Assembly (NCBI RefSeq): GCF_947494015.1
Contig: NZ_CANLTL010000008.1
Location: forward strand, 1 to 64,000
Reading direction: 5' to 3'
From: an uncultured Cellulomonas sp.
GTDB lineage: Bacteria > Actinomycetota > Actinomycetes > Actinomycetales > Cellulomonadaceae
DNA length: 64,000 nucleotides
How positions within the stretch are numbered: the stretch's first letter is position 1; every line of letters begins with the position of its first letter. The notes below the pieces were generated by a model that did no database searches, was not told the origin of the DNA, and saw only the letters and a program-made list of their open reading frames with translations. This document shows, piece by piece, positions 1 through 7,579 of this stretch. Both the position numbers and the translations under genes were made by a program.

Positions 1-17
1 CAAGAGGCAACCGCTCA

Positions 18-47
18 AACTTACCCGAACCAGCACCCCACCGTCAA
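18..47 (-). promoter_or_regulatory. Sigma-70-like promoter pointing out of the window
   Basis: Read on the minus strand, -35 TTGACG (42-47) is followed after 18 bases by -10 TAAGTT (18-23). Both boxes are close to consensus, which is rare in this sequence, where most promoters show only a -10. Transcription would leave the window at its left edge. Together with the similar pair at 204-232 this suggests tandem promoters of a strongly expressed gene or stable RNA just outside the window (inference). Confidence 0.55.
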
Positions 48-203
48 CCACCCAGCCAAGCCACCGATTCCACCCCCCGACACCGCGATCCACCCACAAC
101 CATCAGCTGCGAGAGACCACCACCAGGGGAGCCACCCCGGGACCAGCCACCCGCTCACGAAGAGCCTCGGTGTCCGTTCCTCCCTGCCGGGCGACGAGGC
201 GAA

Positions 204-232
204 ACATTACGCACACCCCCCGCCACCGTCAA
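204..232 (-). promoter_or_regulatory. Second tandem sigma-70-like promoter, minus strand
   Basis: On the minus strand TTGACG (227-232) and TAATGT (204-209) are separated by 17 bases. The -35 region shares the string TTGACGGTGG with the downstream promoter at 18-47, about 185 bp away, so the two may be duplicated or co-regulated. Confidence 0.5.
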
Positions 233-286
233 AACCACCGCCCCGTGACCGCCATCACCCCCGCTGACCAGCACTGATGCACGCCC

Positions 287-313
287 GGGCGTGTCTGCGC
301 CGCAGACACGCCC
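287..313. terminator. 27-bp near-perfect palindrome, possible terminator
   Basis: Arms GGGCGTGTCTGCG (287-299) and its exact complement (301-313) are separated by one base. It lies downstream of the minus-strand gene ending at 592 and upstream of the outward promoters. A GC-rich hairpin terminator without a T-tract fits this place, but the near-absence of a loop also fits a dimeric protein-binding site. Confidence 0.4.
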
Positions 314-591
314 TCGATCCGCGTCGACGCCCGCGGCGGGCGCCTGCAGCGCCGGTCGTGCGCCCTCGGCGCCCGGCGTGCCGGGCGGCGCGCGGGTGGC
401 GGCGAGCTGGGCGCGTGCTCACCCTCCGTCATGCCGTTCTCCGTGCAGCGGGGCGTCACAGCGCCCCAAGCCGTTGCCGGCGTCCCCGTCGCTGCCCGTG
501 GCGTCACCACCCCTGGGCGCGTCTCCGCCCGAGTGCAGGCGGGGGCCGCCGTGCGTGACCGGTTGCCGGTCCCCGACGGGCCGGCCGCCGG

Positions 592-1539
592 TCAGTACAG
601 CGCGCTCGCCAGCGCGCGCCGGGCGGGGCCGACACGGGGATCGTCGGAGCCCACCACCTCGAAGAGGTCGACCAGGCGCACCCGCGCCCGCTCGCGCTCC
701 TCGCCGGACGTCCGCCGGACCACGTCGATGATGCGCGCGAACGCGTCCTCCACCTTGCCGCCCAGCACGTCCAGGTCGGCCACGAGGAGCTGGGCCTCGA
801 CGTCGGCCGGGTCCTGGGCGGCGGCGTCCCGGGCCGCCTGGAGGTCGGCGTCCTGCGTGCGACGGAGCAGCTCGACCTGCGCGAGCCCGGCCCGGGCCAT
901 CGCGTCGCGCGGGTTCTCCCGCAGGGCCTGGGTGTACGCCTCCACTGCTGCGTCCAGGTCACCACGCTCGATGGCGTCGTAGGCGTCCTGGTGCAGCGGC
1001 GCGAGCGGCGGCTCCTCCGGCTCGGGCACCTCGGCCGGCTCCTCACCGGCACCGTCGCCCCGCGGAGCCGCCCCGGTGACTCCGTTCGCCGCCGCCGCAG
1101 CGAGCAGCTGGTCGAGCACCGCGGCGATCTGCTCCGGCGGGTACACGCCCTCGAACAGCGGGACCGGCTGGCCGGCCAGGACCGCCACGACGGACGGCAG
1201 GGACTGGACCTGGAAGGCGGCGGCCACCTGGCGGTTGCTGTCCACGTCGACCCGCGCGAGCGCGAAGGCGCCCGCCGCACGTTCGGCCAGCGTGCCGAGG
1301 TCACGCGCCAGGTCGATGCTGGCCGGGCTGCGGGTGGACCACAGGAGCACCACGACCGGGTACTGCGTCGAGCTCTGGACGACGTCGCCGAACGTCGCCT
1401 CGGTGACATCGACGGTGTAGGGCCCCGGTGCCGGGGCGCCCTCGGCGGTGCCTGCGGGCGGCGCGGCGGGCCGTGCCAGGGCGGAGAGGTCGACGGCGCC
1501 GCGGACGTCGAGGCGCGGCTGCTGGCTGGGCTGGCTCAT
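592..1539 (-). CDS. ybbN: YbbN-like thioredoxin-fold/TPR protein without redox cysteines
   Basis: The 315-residue product has a disordered Pro/Ala N-terminus (1-40), a thioredoxin fold (about 40-145), an acidic/proline linker (145-180) and a helical TPR-like region (185-310). This is the layout of YbbN/CnoX-type co-chaperones. The WCxxC position reads W-S-T-R-S (67-71) with no cysteine, so it cannot act as a disulfide oxidoreductase; a binding or holdase role is the inference. The open frame runs further upstream, but the ATG at 1539 is chosen because it is preceded by GAGGAG and because the upstream residues are Ser/Arg/Pro-rich. It is last in a minus-strand trio, 25 bases after the lipoprotein gene. 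Confidence 0.8.
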   Translation of the reverse strand: MSQPSQQPRLDVRGAVDLSALARPAAPPAGTAEGAPAPGPYTVDVTEATFGDVVQSSTQYPVVVLLWSTRSPASIDLARDLGTLAERAAGAFALARVDVDSNRQVAAAFQVQSLPSVVAVLAGQPVPLFEGVYPPEQIAAVLDQLLAAAAANGVTGAAPRGDGAGEEPAEVPEPEEPPLAPLHQDAYDAIERGDLDAAVEAYTQALRENPRDAMARAGLAQVELLRRTQDADLQAARDAAAQDPADVEAQLLVADLDVLGGKVEDAFARIIDVVRRTSGEERERARVRLVDLFEVVGSDDPRVGPARRALASALY

Positions 1540-1564
1540 GGTGGCGATCTCCTCGGTGGACGGC

Positions 1565-2581
1565 TCAGGAGCCGGAGGCGGACGTGTAGGTGTGCTCGGC
1601 ACCGAGCACCTCGATCGGGGCGTTCGCGCCGGCCGGCGGGACGTAGAAGACGACGACGTCGGTGTAGCCGAGCACCAGCGTGTTGCGCAGCACCGCCCCG
1701 GCCGGGATGGCGCCACCGGAGACGGCGGCGATCTCGGGTGTGGCCGTGAGCGACGCGTCACTCAGCGTGAAGGTCGACGTCGTCGTCATCCCGCCCACGA
1801 CGATGGCCCCGCCGTCGGCGGTGCGCAGCGCGACCAGCTGGTCGGGCACGGCCGCGTAGGTCTCGGTGAAGGTCCCGGTGCCCTGGGCGATGCCCTCCGA
1901 CGTGGTACGGCCGGTCGCGATCCGCTCCCGGTAGGGGTCGGGGTTCGCGAAGGACGCCGCGAACGCCGAGCCGTCGCCGCTCAGGAGCACGTCGGCGTAC
2001 TGGGCGACGACGTCGGCCGGCGTCGCGACGAGCCCGGCGGCGTCGGGGGCGAGCACCTCCGCACCGGCGGTCGGTGCCGCGATGGCCGGCATCTCGGCGC
2101 CCGGCAGCAGGCGCGCCCAGCCCCACAGCGTGTACGGCTCGCGGGGCGACTGCTGCTGGAGCACGAGCAGACGCGGGCTGGTGAGGTCCTCGGGCTGCTC
2201 GGTGACCACGAGCTGGGTGCGCGGCCAGGGCGTCGCGTTCGGGACGACCAGCGTCTGGGGCTGCACGGGCAGGGGCGTGACCGGCTGCGCCCCTGCCGTC
2301 GCCGCGGCGACCGCGTACTCCGCGGCGCGCGACGTCAGGGCGGGCCCGCTGACCCGCGCGGACAGCTCCACGGTCGACAGCGCCGCGTCCCCGCTGGCGA
2401 GCACGTCACCGATGGCGGTGAGGATGCGGTCGGACTGCTCGAGCGTCGTGGCCGGTGGCGGCACGGCGAGGGGCGCCTGTGCCTGCGGCTGCGGCAGCTC
2501 GGCTGCGCACCCGGTGAGTGCGAGGCCGGCGGTGAGCGCGAGCGCGACCCGGCCGAGCCGCGTCCGCTGGGCGGTGCGCAT
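1565..2581 (-). CDS. Putative lipoprotein of a coupled envelope trio
   Basis: The 338-residue protein starts with a basic n-region, a hydrophobic stretch and a lipobox L-T-G-C (Cys25), so it is probably a lipid-anchored secreted protein. The mature part is Ala/Val/Thr-rich with no motif I recognise; the second half (about 180-330) looks like a beta-rich globular domain. The ATG at 2581 is chosen because the signal peptide begins there and because it overlaps the upstream gene's stop as TGATG, implying translational coupling. It may work at the cell surface with the two-TM protein encoded just upstream (inference). Function unknown. Confidence 0.75.
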   Translation of the reverse strand: MRTAQRTRLGRVALALTAGLALTGCAAELPQPQAQAPLAVPPPATTLEQSDRILTAIGDVLASGDAALSTVELSARVSGPALTSRAAEYAVAAATAGAQPVTPLPVQPQTLVVPNATPWPRTQLVVTEQPEDLTSPRLLVLQQQSPREPYTLWGWARLLPGAEMPAIAAPTAGAEVLAPDAAGLVATPADVVAQYADVLLSGDGSAFAASFANPDPYRERIATGRTTSEGIAQGTGTFTETYAAVPDQLVALRTADGGAIVVGGMTTTSTFTLSDASLTATPEIAAVSGGAIPAGAVLRNTLVLGYTDVVVFYVPPAGANAPIEVLGAEHTYTSASGS

Positions 2582-3984
2582 CAGTGGTCCTCTCCGTCGG
2601 TGCGGCCGTCGGCACGGGGCTCGGGCTCGCGGGGTGGTGAGCCGGCGCCGGGGAAGCCCCACGCGCGTCGCCAGGCGTCGGCACGGGAGCCACCGGCGGC
2701 CGGCGCCGGCGTCAGCCCGGTGTCCCCGGTCTCCCCGGTCTCCCCGTCGAGGCCGGTCACCGTCCCGGCGCCCGGGTCGCCGTCGAACGCATCAGCGCCG
2801 CTGTCGGGATCGTGGGCTCCGTCACCGGTGGACGCCGCCGCGTCCGGATCGGTCGCCGGCACGTCGGCAGGCGATGCCGGCCCGGGCGCCGGGGCGGCGC
2901 CGTCACGGCGGTCCGCAGCGGTGCCGGACGCCGACGCGTCCGTCGCCGCCACCGGTCGGGCCGCGGCAGGTGTGGTGCCGGCGACCTCGGCCGTCGGGCC
3001 GGTGGGCGCGTCGGCGTCCGACCCTGCAGGGGGCACGTCCGGCGTCACGCCCGCGTGCGGGTCCATGGCTGTGGCCCCGCCGGCGTGCGGCCGAGGGTCC
3101 ACGACCGCGGTCTCGCCCGTGCGCGGCGTCCACGGGCGCGGCGTCCGGGCGGCCTGACGCGCCGCGGCGGCGGCCGCTGCGGCAGCCGCTGCGGCTTCCC
3201 GTCGCTCGCGGCGGGTGCGCGACGCGCCGGGGTCCGCAGCGTCCCCTGCGCCGTCGGCGGCGACGACCGGGGTCGCTCCCGTGGTCACGGCCTGCCACTG
3301 CTCGGCGCGCGGCCCGCGGCTCGCGCGCACCGCGAGCAGCAGGGCGAGCAGCAGCAGCACGACGCCCCCCACGACGCCGGGGACCAGCCAGGGCGTCGTG
3401 ACCGTCCGGGGCCAGGACAGCTCGACGGTCGGCGGGCCGGCGCCCTCCCCCGCCGTGGCGACGAGCAGCGTCCAGCGGCCCTGCTGCGGCTCCCACACCA
3501 GCTCCGCCGATCCCTCGCCGCTGGCCTGCTCGACCCACAGGTCGCTGCCGTCCGGGTCCGGCGCGGGGGTGGCGGGCGCCGCCTCACCGTCGGGTGCCGC
3601 CTCCTCGGCTGGAGCGGCCTCACCCTCGGCGACCTCGGGGGCCGGCGCGGTCGAGGCGACGTCGTCGGTGGTGAAGGTGTGCCAGTCCTGCAGCCCGGTC
3701 ACGACGGTGTGCGCGTCCGTGCCCACCCACCCGTCGACGTCGGTGTCCCGACCGACCGCCAGGACGACCTTGGTGCCGTCGTCGGCGGTCGCCCGGACGC
3801 TGACCGGCGGGTCGCCCATCTCGAGCACGCCGGGCGCCGTCGTGAGCAGCGTGGTGCCGGCGGCGGCGGTGGCGGTCGCCGTGAGCGTGTCGTCGGCCCG
3901 CCAGGCGGTCGCAGAGGCGATGCCCAGGACGATCGCGGCCAGGCCGAGCACGCCCAGCACGGCGGCGATGAGTCGTTGCAGCAC
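2581..3984 (-). CDS. Two-TM membrane protein with long disordered tail
   Basis: 467 residues, GTG start preceded by GGAAGGG. A transmembrane helix at about 4-24 leads into an extracytoplasmic beta-rich domain (about 30-110 and 148-192) interrupted by an acidic Pro/Ala linker, then a second helix at 199-219 and a long cytoplasmic tail. The tail has an Arg/Glu-rich segment, a run of 12 alanines (264-275) and a low-complexity acidic Pro/Thr/Gly region. It is first in a three-gene unit whose next start overlaps its stop. No family recognised; the architecture suggests an envelope or signalling component. It diverges from the Scy/FilP-like gene. Confidence 0.75.
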   Translation of the reverse strand: MLQRLIAAVLGVLGLAAIVLGIASATAWRADDTLTATATAAAGTTLLTTAPGVLEMGDPPVSVRATADDGTKVVLAVGRDTDVDGWVGTDAHTVVTGLQDWHTFTTDDVASTAPAPEVAEGEAAPAEEAAPDGEAAPATPAPDPDGSDLWVEQASGEGSAELVWEPQQGRWTLLVATAGEGAGPPTVELSWPRTVTTPWLVPGVVGGVVLLLLALLLAVRASRGPRAEQWQAVTTGATPVVAADGAGDAADPGASRTRRERREAAAAAAAAAAAARQAARTPRPWTPRTGETAVVDPRPHAGGATAMDPHAGVTPDVPPAGSDADAPTGPTAEVAGTTPAAARPVAATDASASGTAADRRDGAAPAPGPASPADVPATDPDAAASTGDGAHDPDSGADAFDGDPGAGTVTGLDGETGETGDTGLTPAPAAGGSRADAWRRAWGFPGAGSPPREPEPRADGRTDGEDH

Positions 3985-4013
3985 GAACGAGCCCTTCCGG
4001 AAGGTGACGCCCC

Positions 4014-4019
4014 AGGATA
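4014..4019 (-). promoter_or_regulatory. Probable -10 of the envelope trio
   Basis: TATCCT on the minus strand, 29 bases before the GTG at 3984. This leaves a short leader that carries the GGAAGGG ribosome-binding site. No clear -35 is visible. Confidence 0.4.
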
Positions 4020-4113
4020 GGTGCGCAGCGACTCGGCGGCCGAACCGGGCGGGCCCCGGCGGCCCGCCCGTCGGCGGTCCGAGGGCGACCCTGCCGGCCG
4101 ACGGACCGCCGGA

Positions 4114-4119
4114 TACGCT
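4114..4119 (+). promoter_or_regulatory. Probable -10 of the coiled-coil gene
   Basis: TACGCT in the divergent intergenic region, about 96 bases before the GTG at 4216, with a weak CTGCCG 17 bases upstream at the -35 position. The gene itself has a strong GGAGG site, so a leadered transcript is expected. Confidence 0.3.
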
Positions 4120-4215
4120 GAGGACAGACGACCGGCCCGTCGGCCACGGCGCGCGCGGTGACCCCCGCCCGCGGTCCCTGGCGGGTCCGCAGCCGCACCG
4201 CCACCTGGAGGACCC

Positions 4216-6240
4216 GTGCCCGACGACCGACCGACCTTCCCCGTGGTGAGCTTCCGCGGTTACGACCGGGGGCCGGTCGACGCGCGGCTGGCTGAGCTCG
4301 AGCAGGCGCTCGCCGACGCCCGGGGCCAGGTCGAGGCGTTGGACGCCAAGGTCATGCAGGCCAGCGGCGAGCTCTCGGACGCCCAGCTGCGGCTGCGGGA
4401 GGCGGAGCGGCCGACGTACTCGGGCCTGGGGGCGCGGGTCGAGCAGCTCCTGCGGACCGCCGAGGAGCAGTCCGCCGACGTCGTCGCACGCGCCAACGAG
4501 CAGGCGCGCGACGCGGTGTCCCGGGCCGACGTCGCCGCAGCCCAGCTCCGTGAGCGCGCCGAGCGGGAGGCGGCCGAGACCATCGCCGCGGCCCGCCGCG
4601 AGGTCGAGGAGATCCGGTCGGCGGGGCACGCCGACGCCGAGGGTGCGCTGGGCGACGCCGCCCGCCGTGCGGAGGAGCTGGTCGGCTCCGCCGAGCGCGA
4701 GGCCGCGCGCATCCACAGCGCCACCACCACCGAGGACGCGGAGCGCCGGGCCGGCCTCGAGCGCGAGATCGGCAGCACCCGGGCGACCGTGCAGCGTGAG
4801 CTCACCGAGCTGCGGGTGGCGACCGAGCAGGCGGCGGCCGAGGTGCGCGCGGCGGCCCAGGAGGACGCGGCCCAGTGGCGGTCGGCCGCTGAGCAGGAGG
4901 CGGCGGAGCTGCGCCGGACCGTCGACGCGGACACCTCGGAGCTGCGCACCCGGACCGAGCGCGAGCTCGCCGCCCTGCGCCAGGAGACGGAGCGGTACGT
5001 CGCCGGCCTCCGGTCCACGACGGAGGCGGAGGTCGCCGAGCTGCGCCAGCGGGTCGAGACGGAGGTCGAGACGGCCCGGTCCCAGGGTCTCGCGCACGTC
5101 GAGGCGGTGCGGACCGCCGCCGAGCGGGAGGCGACCACCCTGCGGCAGCGTGCCGCGGCGGAGTCGGCGGCGGTGCGCACGGAGGCCGAGCAGTACGCCG
5201 CCGGGCTGCGCGCGGCGGCCGACCGGGACACCGCCGAGCAGCGGTCCGGCGTCGACCGCGAGCTGGCCCACGCGCGCGAGACGGCCGAGCGTGAGACCGC
5301 AGACCTGCGGGCCGTGGCCGCCCTGGAGACGGGCGAGCAGCGCGCGGCCGCCGAGCGGGAGACCGCGGAGCAGCGCGAGGCGACCCGGCTGGACGTCGAG
5401 CGGATCAGGGCAGAGGCACAGCGTGCGGCGGCCGACCTCGTGCAGGCCGCCCAGGTGGAGGCGGACGCCCTGCTCGACGGCGCCCGCCGCGCCGTCGCGC
5501 AGGCCGAGGTCGACATCGCCGGGCTGCGGGAGGCGGCCGAGCGGGCCGACGCCGAGCGGCACGACGCCGCCCGCGAGCAGACGGCGCGGCTGGTCGCGGA
5601 GGCGGAGGCGCACGCGGCCGAGGCCGAGCAGCGGGTGGTCCGGGCCCTGGAGCAGGCCGAGCGGGTCCGTCGTGACTCCGACGCCCAGGCCCGCGACGTC
5701 CTCGCCGCCGCGCGGCACGACGCCGACCGCATCGTCACCGAGGCGCGCCAGGCGGCCGACCGCACGATCGGCGAGGCGACCACGACCGCGCACACGGCAC
5801 GGACCACGGCGCAGCGTCAGGTCGACGACCTCCACCGCCAGCGGGAGGCGATCGCCGCGTACCTCGACGAGCTGCGTTCGCTGCTCGGCGACGACCCGAC
5901 GCCGAGCCGTGCGGTGCTGGACCGCGCGAGCCAGGCGCAGGAGCGCTTCGCCACGGCCACCGGTGACGACGTCTCGGTGCCCATGGACGCCGACGAGGTC
6001 GATCGCCCGGGCACCGGCGCGGAAGGGGCGCAGGTCGCCGGCGACGGCGACGCGGCCGGCGCGCGCGTGTCGTCGTCCGACGAGCACTCCGCCGAGGGCG
6101 CCGACGCGACCGAGGGCGCCGACTCGGCCGACTCGGCCGACACCGCCGAGGTGCCGGTCACCGACGACGAGCCGTCCCGGGCCGAGCCGTCCGGCGACGC
6201 CCGTGACGCCGGACCCGAGGACGCGGCGACCCCGCGATGA
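4216..6240 (+). CDS. Scy/FilP/DivIVA-type coiled-coil cytoskeletal protein
   Basis: 674 residues, almost entirely helical Ala/Glu/Arg. The N-terminus carries a DivIVA-like signature F-R-G-Y-D-R (13-18), a short coil, then P-T-Y-S-G-L-G-A-R-V (66-75), a segment I associate with the Streptomyces Scy/FilP family. From Arg178 to Arg398, 21 arginines occur at exact 11-residue intervals, a strict hendecad array. The tail after about 590 is acidic and disordered. Family members build filament-like scaffolds at growth sites; here a pole, septum or shape role is the inference. GTG start with GGAGG upstream; the stop overlaps the next gene as ATGA. Confidence 0.8.
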   Translation: MPDDRPTFPVVSFRGYDRGPVDARLAELEQALADARGQVEALDAKVMQASGELSDAQLRLREAERPTYSGLGARVEQLLRTAEEQSADVVARANEQARDAVSRADVAAAQLRERAEREAAETIAAARREVEEIRSAGHADAEGALGDAARRAEELVGSAEREAARIHSATTTEDAERRAGLEREIGSTRATVQRELTELRVATEQAAAEVRAAAQEDAAQWRSAAEQEAAELRRTVDADTSELRTRTERELAALRQETERYVAGLRSTTEAEVAELRQRVETEVETARSQGLAHVEAVRTAAEREATTLRQRAAAESAAVRTEAEQYAAGLRAAADRDTAEQRSGVDRELAHARETAERETADLRAVAALETGEQRAAAERETAEQREATRLDVERIRAEAQRAAADLVQAAQVEADALLDGARRAVAQAEVDIAGLREAAERADAERHDAAREQTARLVAEAEAHAAEAEQRVVRALEQAERVRRDSDAQARDVLAAARHDADRIVTEARQAADRTIGEATTTAHTARTTAQRQVDDLHRQREAIAAYLDELRSLLGDDPTPSRAVLDRASQAQERFATATGDDVSVPMDADEVDRPGTGAEGAQVAGDGDAAGARVSSSDEHSAEGADATEGADSADSADTAEVPVTDDEPSRAEPSGDARDAGPEDAATPR

Positions 6241-6689
6241 GCGACGCCGGTGCCGCCACGCCCGCACCCGGGGACGACCCGGCATCCTGGCGCGCGCAGC
6301 GTCACGAGGCCGCGGACGTGCACGCCGAGGCGCTCGAGCGACGCCGGCAGTCCGAGACGGCCCAGGCGCGCACCCTGCTGGACGAGTTCGTCGAGCAGGC
6401 CGCCGCCCGGGGCCTGAGGCCCACCGCGCTGGCCGCCCGCAGCTACGACGGGCGCTCGCGGTACCGCACGCCGCTGCGGGGCTGGTACCTGCGGCGCAAC
6501 GAGAGCGTGGCCGTCGCGACCGACGGGCAGTTCTACGTGCTGACCGTCCCGGCAAGCCTGCGGGCGCGCTTCGCGGGCGTGTCCCCCGCGGCCAGCGACC
6601 CGCCTCTCGTCCTGGGCAAGGGCGCCCGCGACGGCGAGTCCATCGACCTCGCCGACGCGCTCGCGCGGGTCCTGTCGGGCGGCGCCTGA
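6237..6689 (+). CDS. Hypothetical partner of the coiled-coil protein
   Basis: 150 residues, translationally coupled to the coiled-coil gene (ATGA overlap). The first 60 residues are charged and probably helical. The remainder is a compact domain with aromatic and basic residues (S-Y-D-G-R-S-R-Y-R-T and G-W-Y-L-R-R) followed by strand-like V-A-V-A-T-D-G-Q-F-Y-V-L. No signal peptide or transmembrane segment. Function unknown; coupling suggests it binds or regulates the filament protein. Confidence 0.7.
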   Translation: MSDAGAATPAPGDDPASWRAQRHEAADVHAEALERRRQSETAQARTLLDEFVEQAAARGLRPTALAARSYDGRSRYRTPLRGWYLRRNESVAVATDGQFYVLTVPASLRARFAGVSPAASDPPLVLGKGARDGESIDLADALARVLSGGA

Positions 6690-6699
6690 CCGCCCGGGG

Positions 6700-7530
6700 T
6701 CAGGCCCGGTCGGCGTCCGCCACGCGCGCCAGCAGCCGGCCGAGCGCCGAGGCCACGGACGCCGGGTCCTCGAGGCTCGTCATGTGCCCGACGCCGGGCA
6801 CGACGACGAGCTCGGCGTCGATCAGGGCGCCGGCCATGTGCCGGGCCGCGGGCACCGGCGTGACCTCGTCCTGGTCGCCGACGACGACCACGGCCGGGCC
6901 CGCGAACCCCGTCAGCACGGCGGTCCGGTCGGGCCGGGCGGCCATCGCCCGCTGGGCCCACGCGACGCCGTGGGGGTTCGCGTCGCCGATCCACCGGGCC
7001 ATCCGCTCCAGCAGGTCCGGCCGCCCCACCCGGCTGTCGGCCCCGAGGAGCGCGCGCGGGGTCCCGGCGAGCTCGTCGAGCGTGCCGGCGGCCACGACGG
7101 CGTCGGCCACCCGGTGCCGGTTCGCCCGTGCGGCGTCGTCGTCAGGGGTCGACCGGGTGCTCAGCAGCCCGAGCCCGGCGACGAGGCCGGGGTGGCGCTC
7201 GAGCAGCGCCATCGCGACGTAGCCGCCCATCGACAGGCCCGCGACGACGGCCCGGTCGACGCCGGTGGCGCGCAGCGTCGCGGCGACCGCGTCGGCGACC
7301 GTCTCCAGCGACGGCTGCGGATCGGCGCCCAGGGCATCCGCCATCCTCTCGGGCGGGGGGGAGGCACCGAAGCCCGGCGGGTCGACGGCGAGCACGGTGC
7401 GCCCGCGCGGCAGCAGCGCGGCGACGTCGTCCCACATCCGCCGGTTCAGCGGGAAGCTGGGCAGCAGCACGAGCGGTGCGCCGCTGCCGTCCGCGTAGGT
7501 GTGGCGGGCGAGGGGCTCGCGGGTGGTCAT
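6700..7530 (-). CDS. Alpha/beta-fold hydrolase
   Basis: 276 residues with a complete alpha/beta-hydrolase triad: nucleophile Ser100 in G-L-S-M-G-G, an acid in V-V-G-D-Q-D-E (about 218) and His in V-P-G-V-G-H-M (about 244). The oxyanion region L-L-P-S-F-P-L-N precedes R-M-W, typical of small esterases and of 3-oxoadipate enol-lactonase-like enzymes, but the substrate cannot be named. It is convergent with the small gene ending at 6689 and lies downstream of a second, unrelated hydrolase in the same direction. Confidence 0.85.
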   Translation of the reverse strand: MTTREPLARHTYADGSGAPLVLLPSFPLNRRMWDDVAALLPRGRTVLAVDPPGFGASPPPERMADALGADPQPSLETVADAVAATLRATGVDRAVVAGLSMGGYVAMALLERHPGLVAGLGLLSTRSTPDDDAARANRHRVADAVVAAGTLDELAGTPRALLGADSRVGRPDLLERMARWIGDANPHGVAWAQRAMAARPDRTAVLTGFAGPAVVVVGDQDEVTPVPAARHMAGALIDAELVVVPGVGHMTSLEDPASVASALGRLLARVADADRA

Positions 7531-7579
7531 GGCCGTCGGTCCTCCCGGGTCGGGGTGCGCGTCGGCGTCGGGCGGCGCG

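Larger units (their letters stand above)
1..591. other. Gene-free left edge with outward promoters and palindromes
   Basis: No convincing coding sequence lies here. The overlapping open frames are Arg/Pro/Ala-rich and look like GC-bias artefacts. Positions 1-250 are visibly less GC-rich than the rest and strongly A/C-biased on the plus strand. On the minus strand this part contains two TTGACG/TANNNT promoter-like pairs (18-47 and 204-232) directed out of the window. A 27-bp palindrome (287-313) and a smaller one (328-342, 7-bp arms) lie between these promoters and the stop of the minus-strand trio at 592, where a terminator would be expected. Confidence 0.6.

Noticed and set aside
1-250. Coding sequence in the low-GC left edge
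   Set aside because: The open stretch reading Q-E-A-T-A-Q-T-Y-P-N is Pro/His/Lys-rich with no start or motif; promoters pointing left explain the composition better.
1448-3157. Long plus-strand open frame opposite the YbbN and lipoprotein genes
   Set aside because: Arg/Gly/Pro-rich, no motif or ribosome-binding site, and fully antisense to genes with signal peptides and domains; a GC-bias shadow.
4260-5807. 515-residue minus-strand frame opposite the coiled-coil gene
   Set aside because: Ser/Ala/Arg-only composition is the mirror of the Ala/Glu/Arg repeat on the plus strand.
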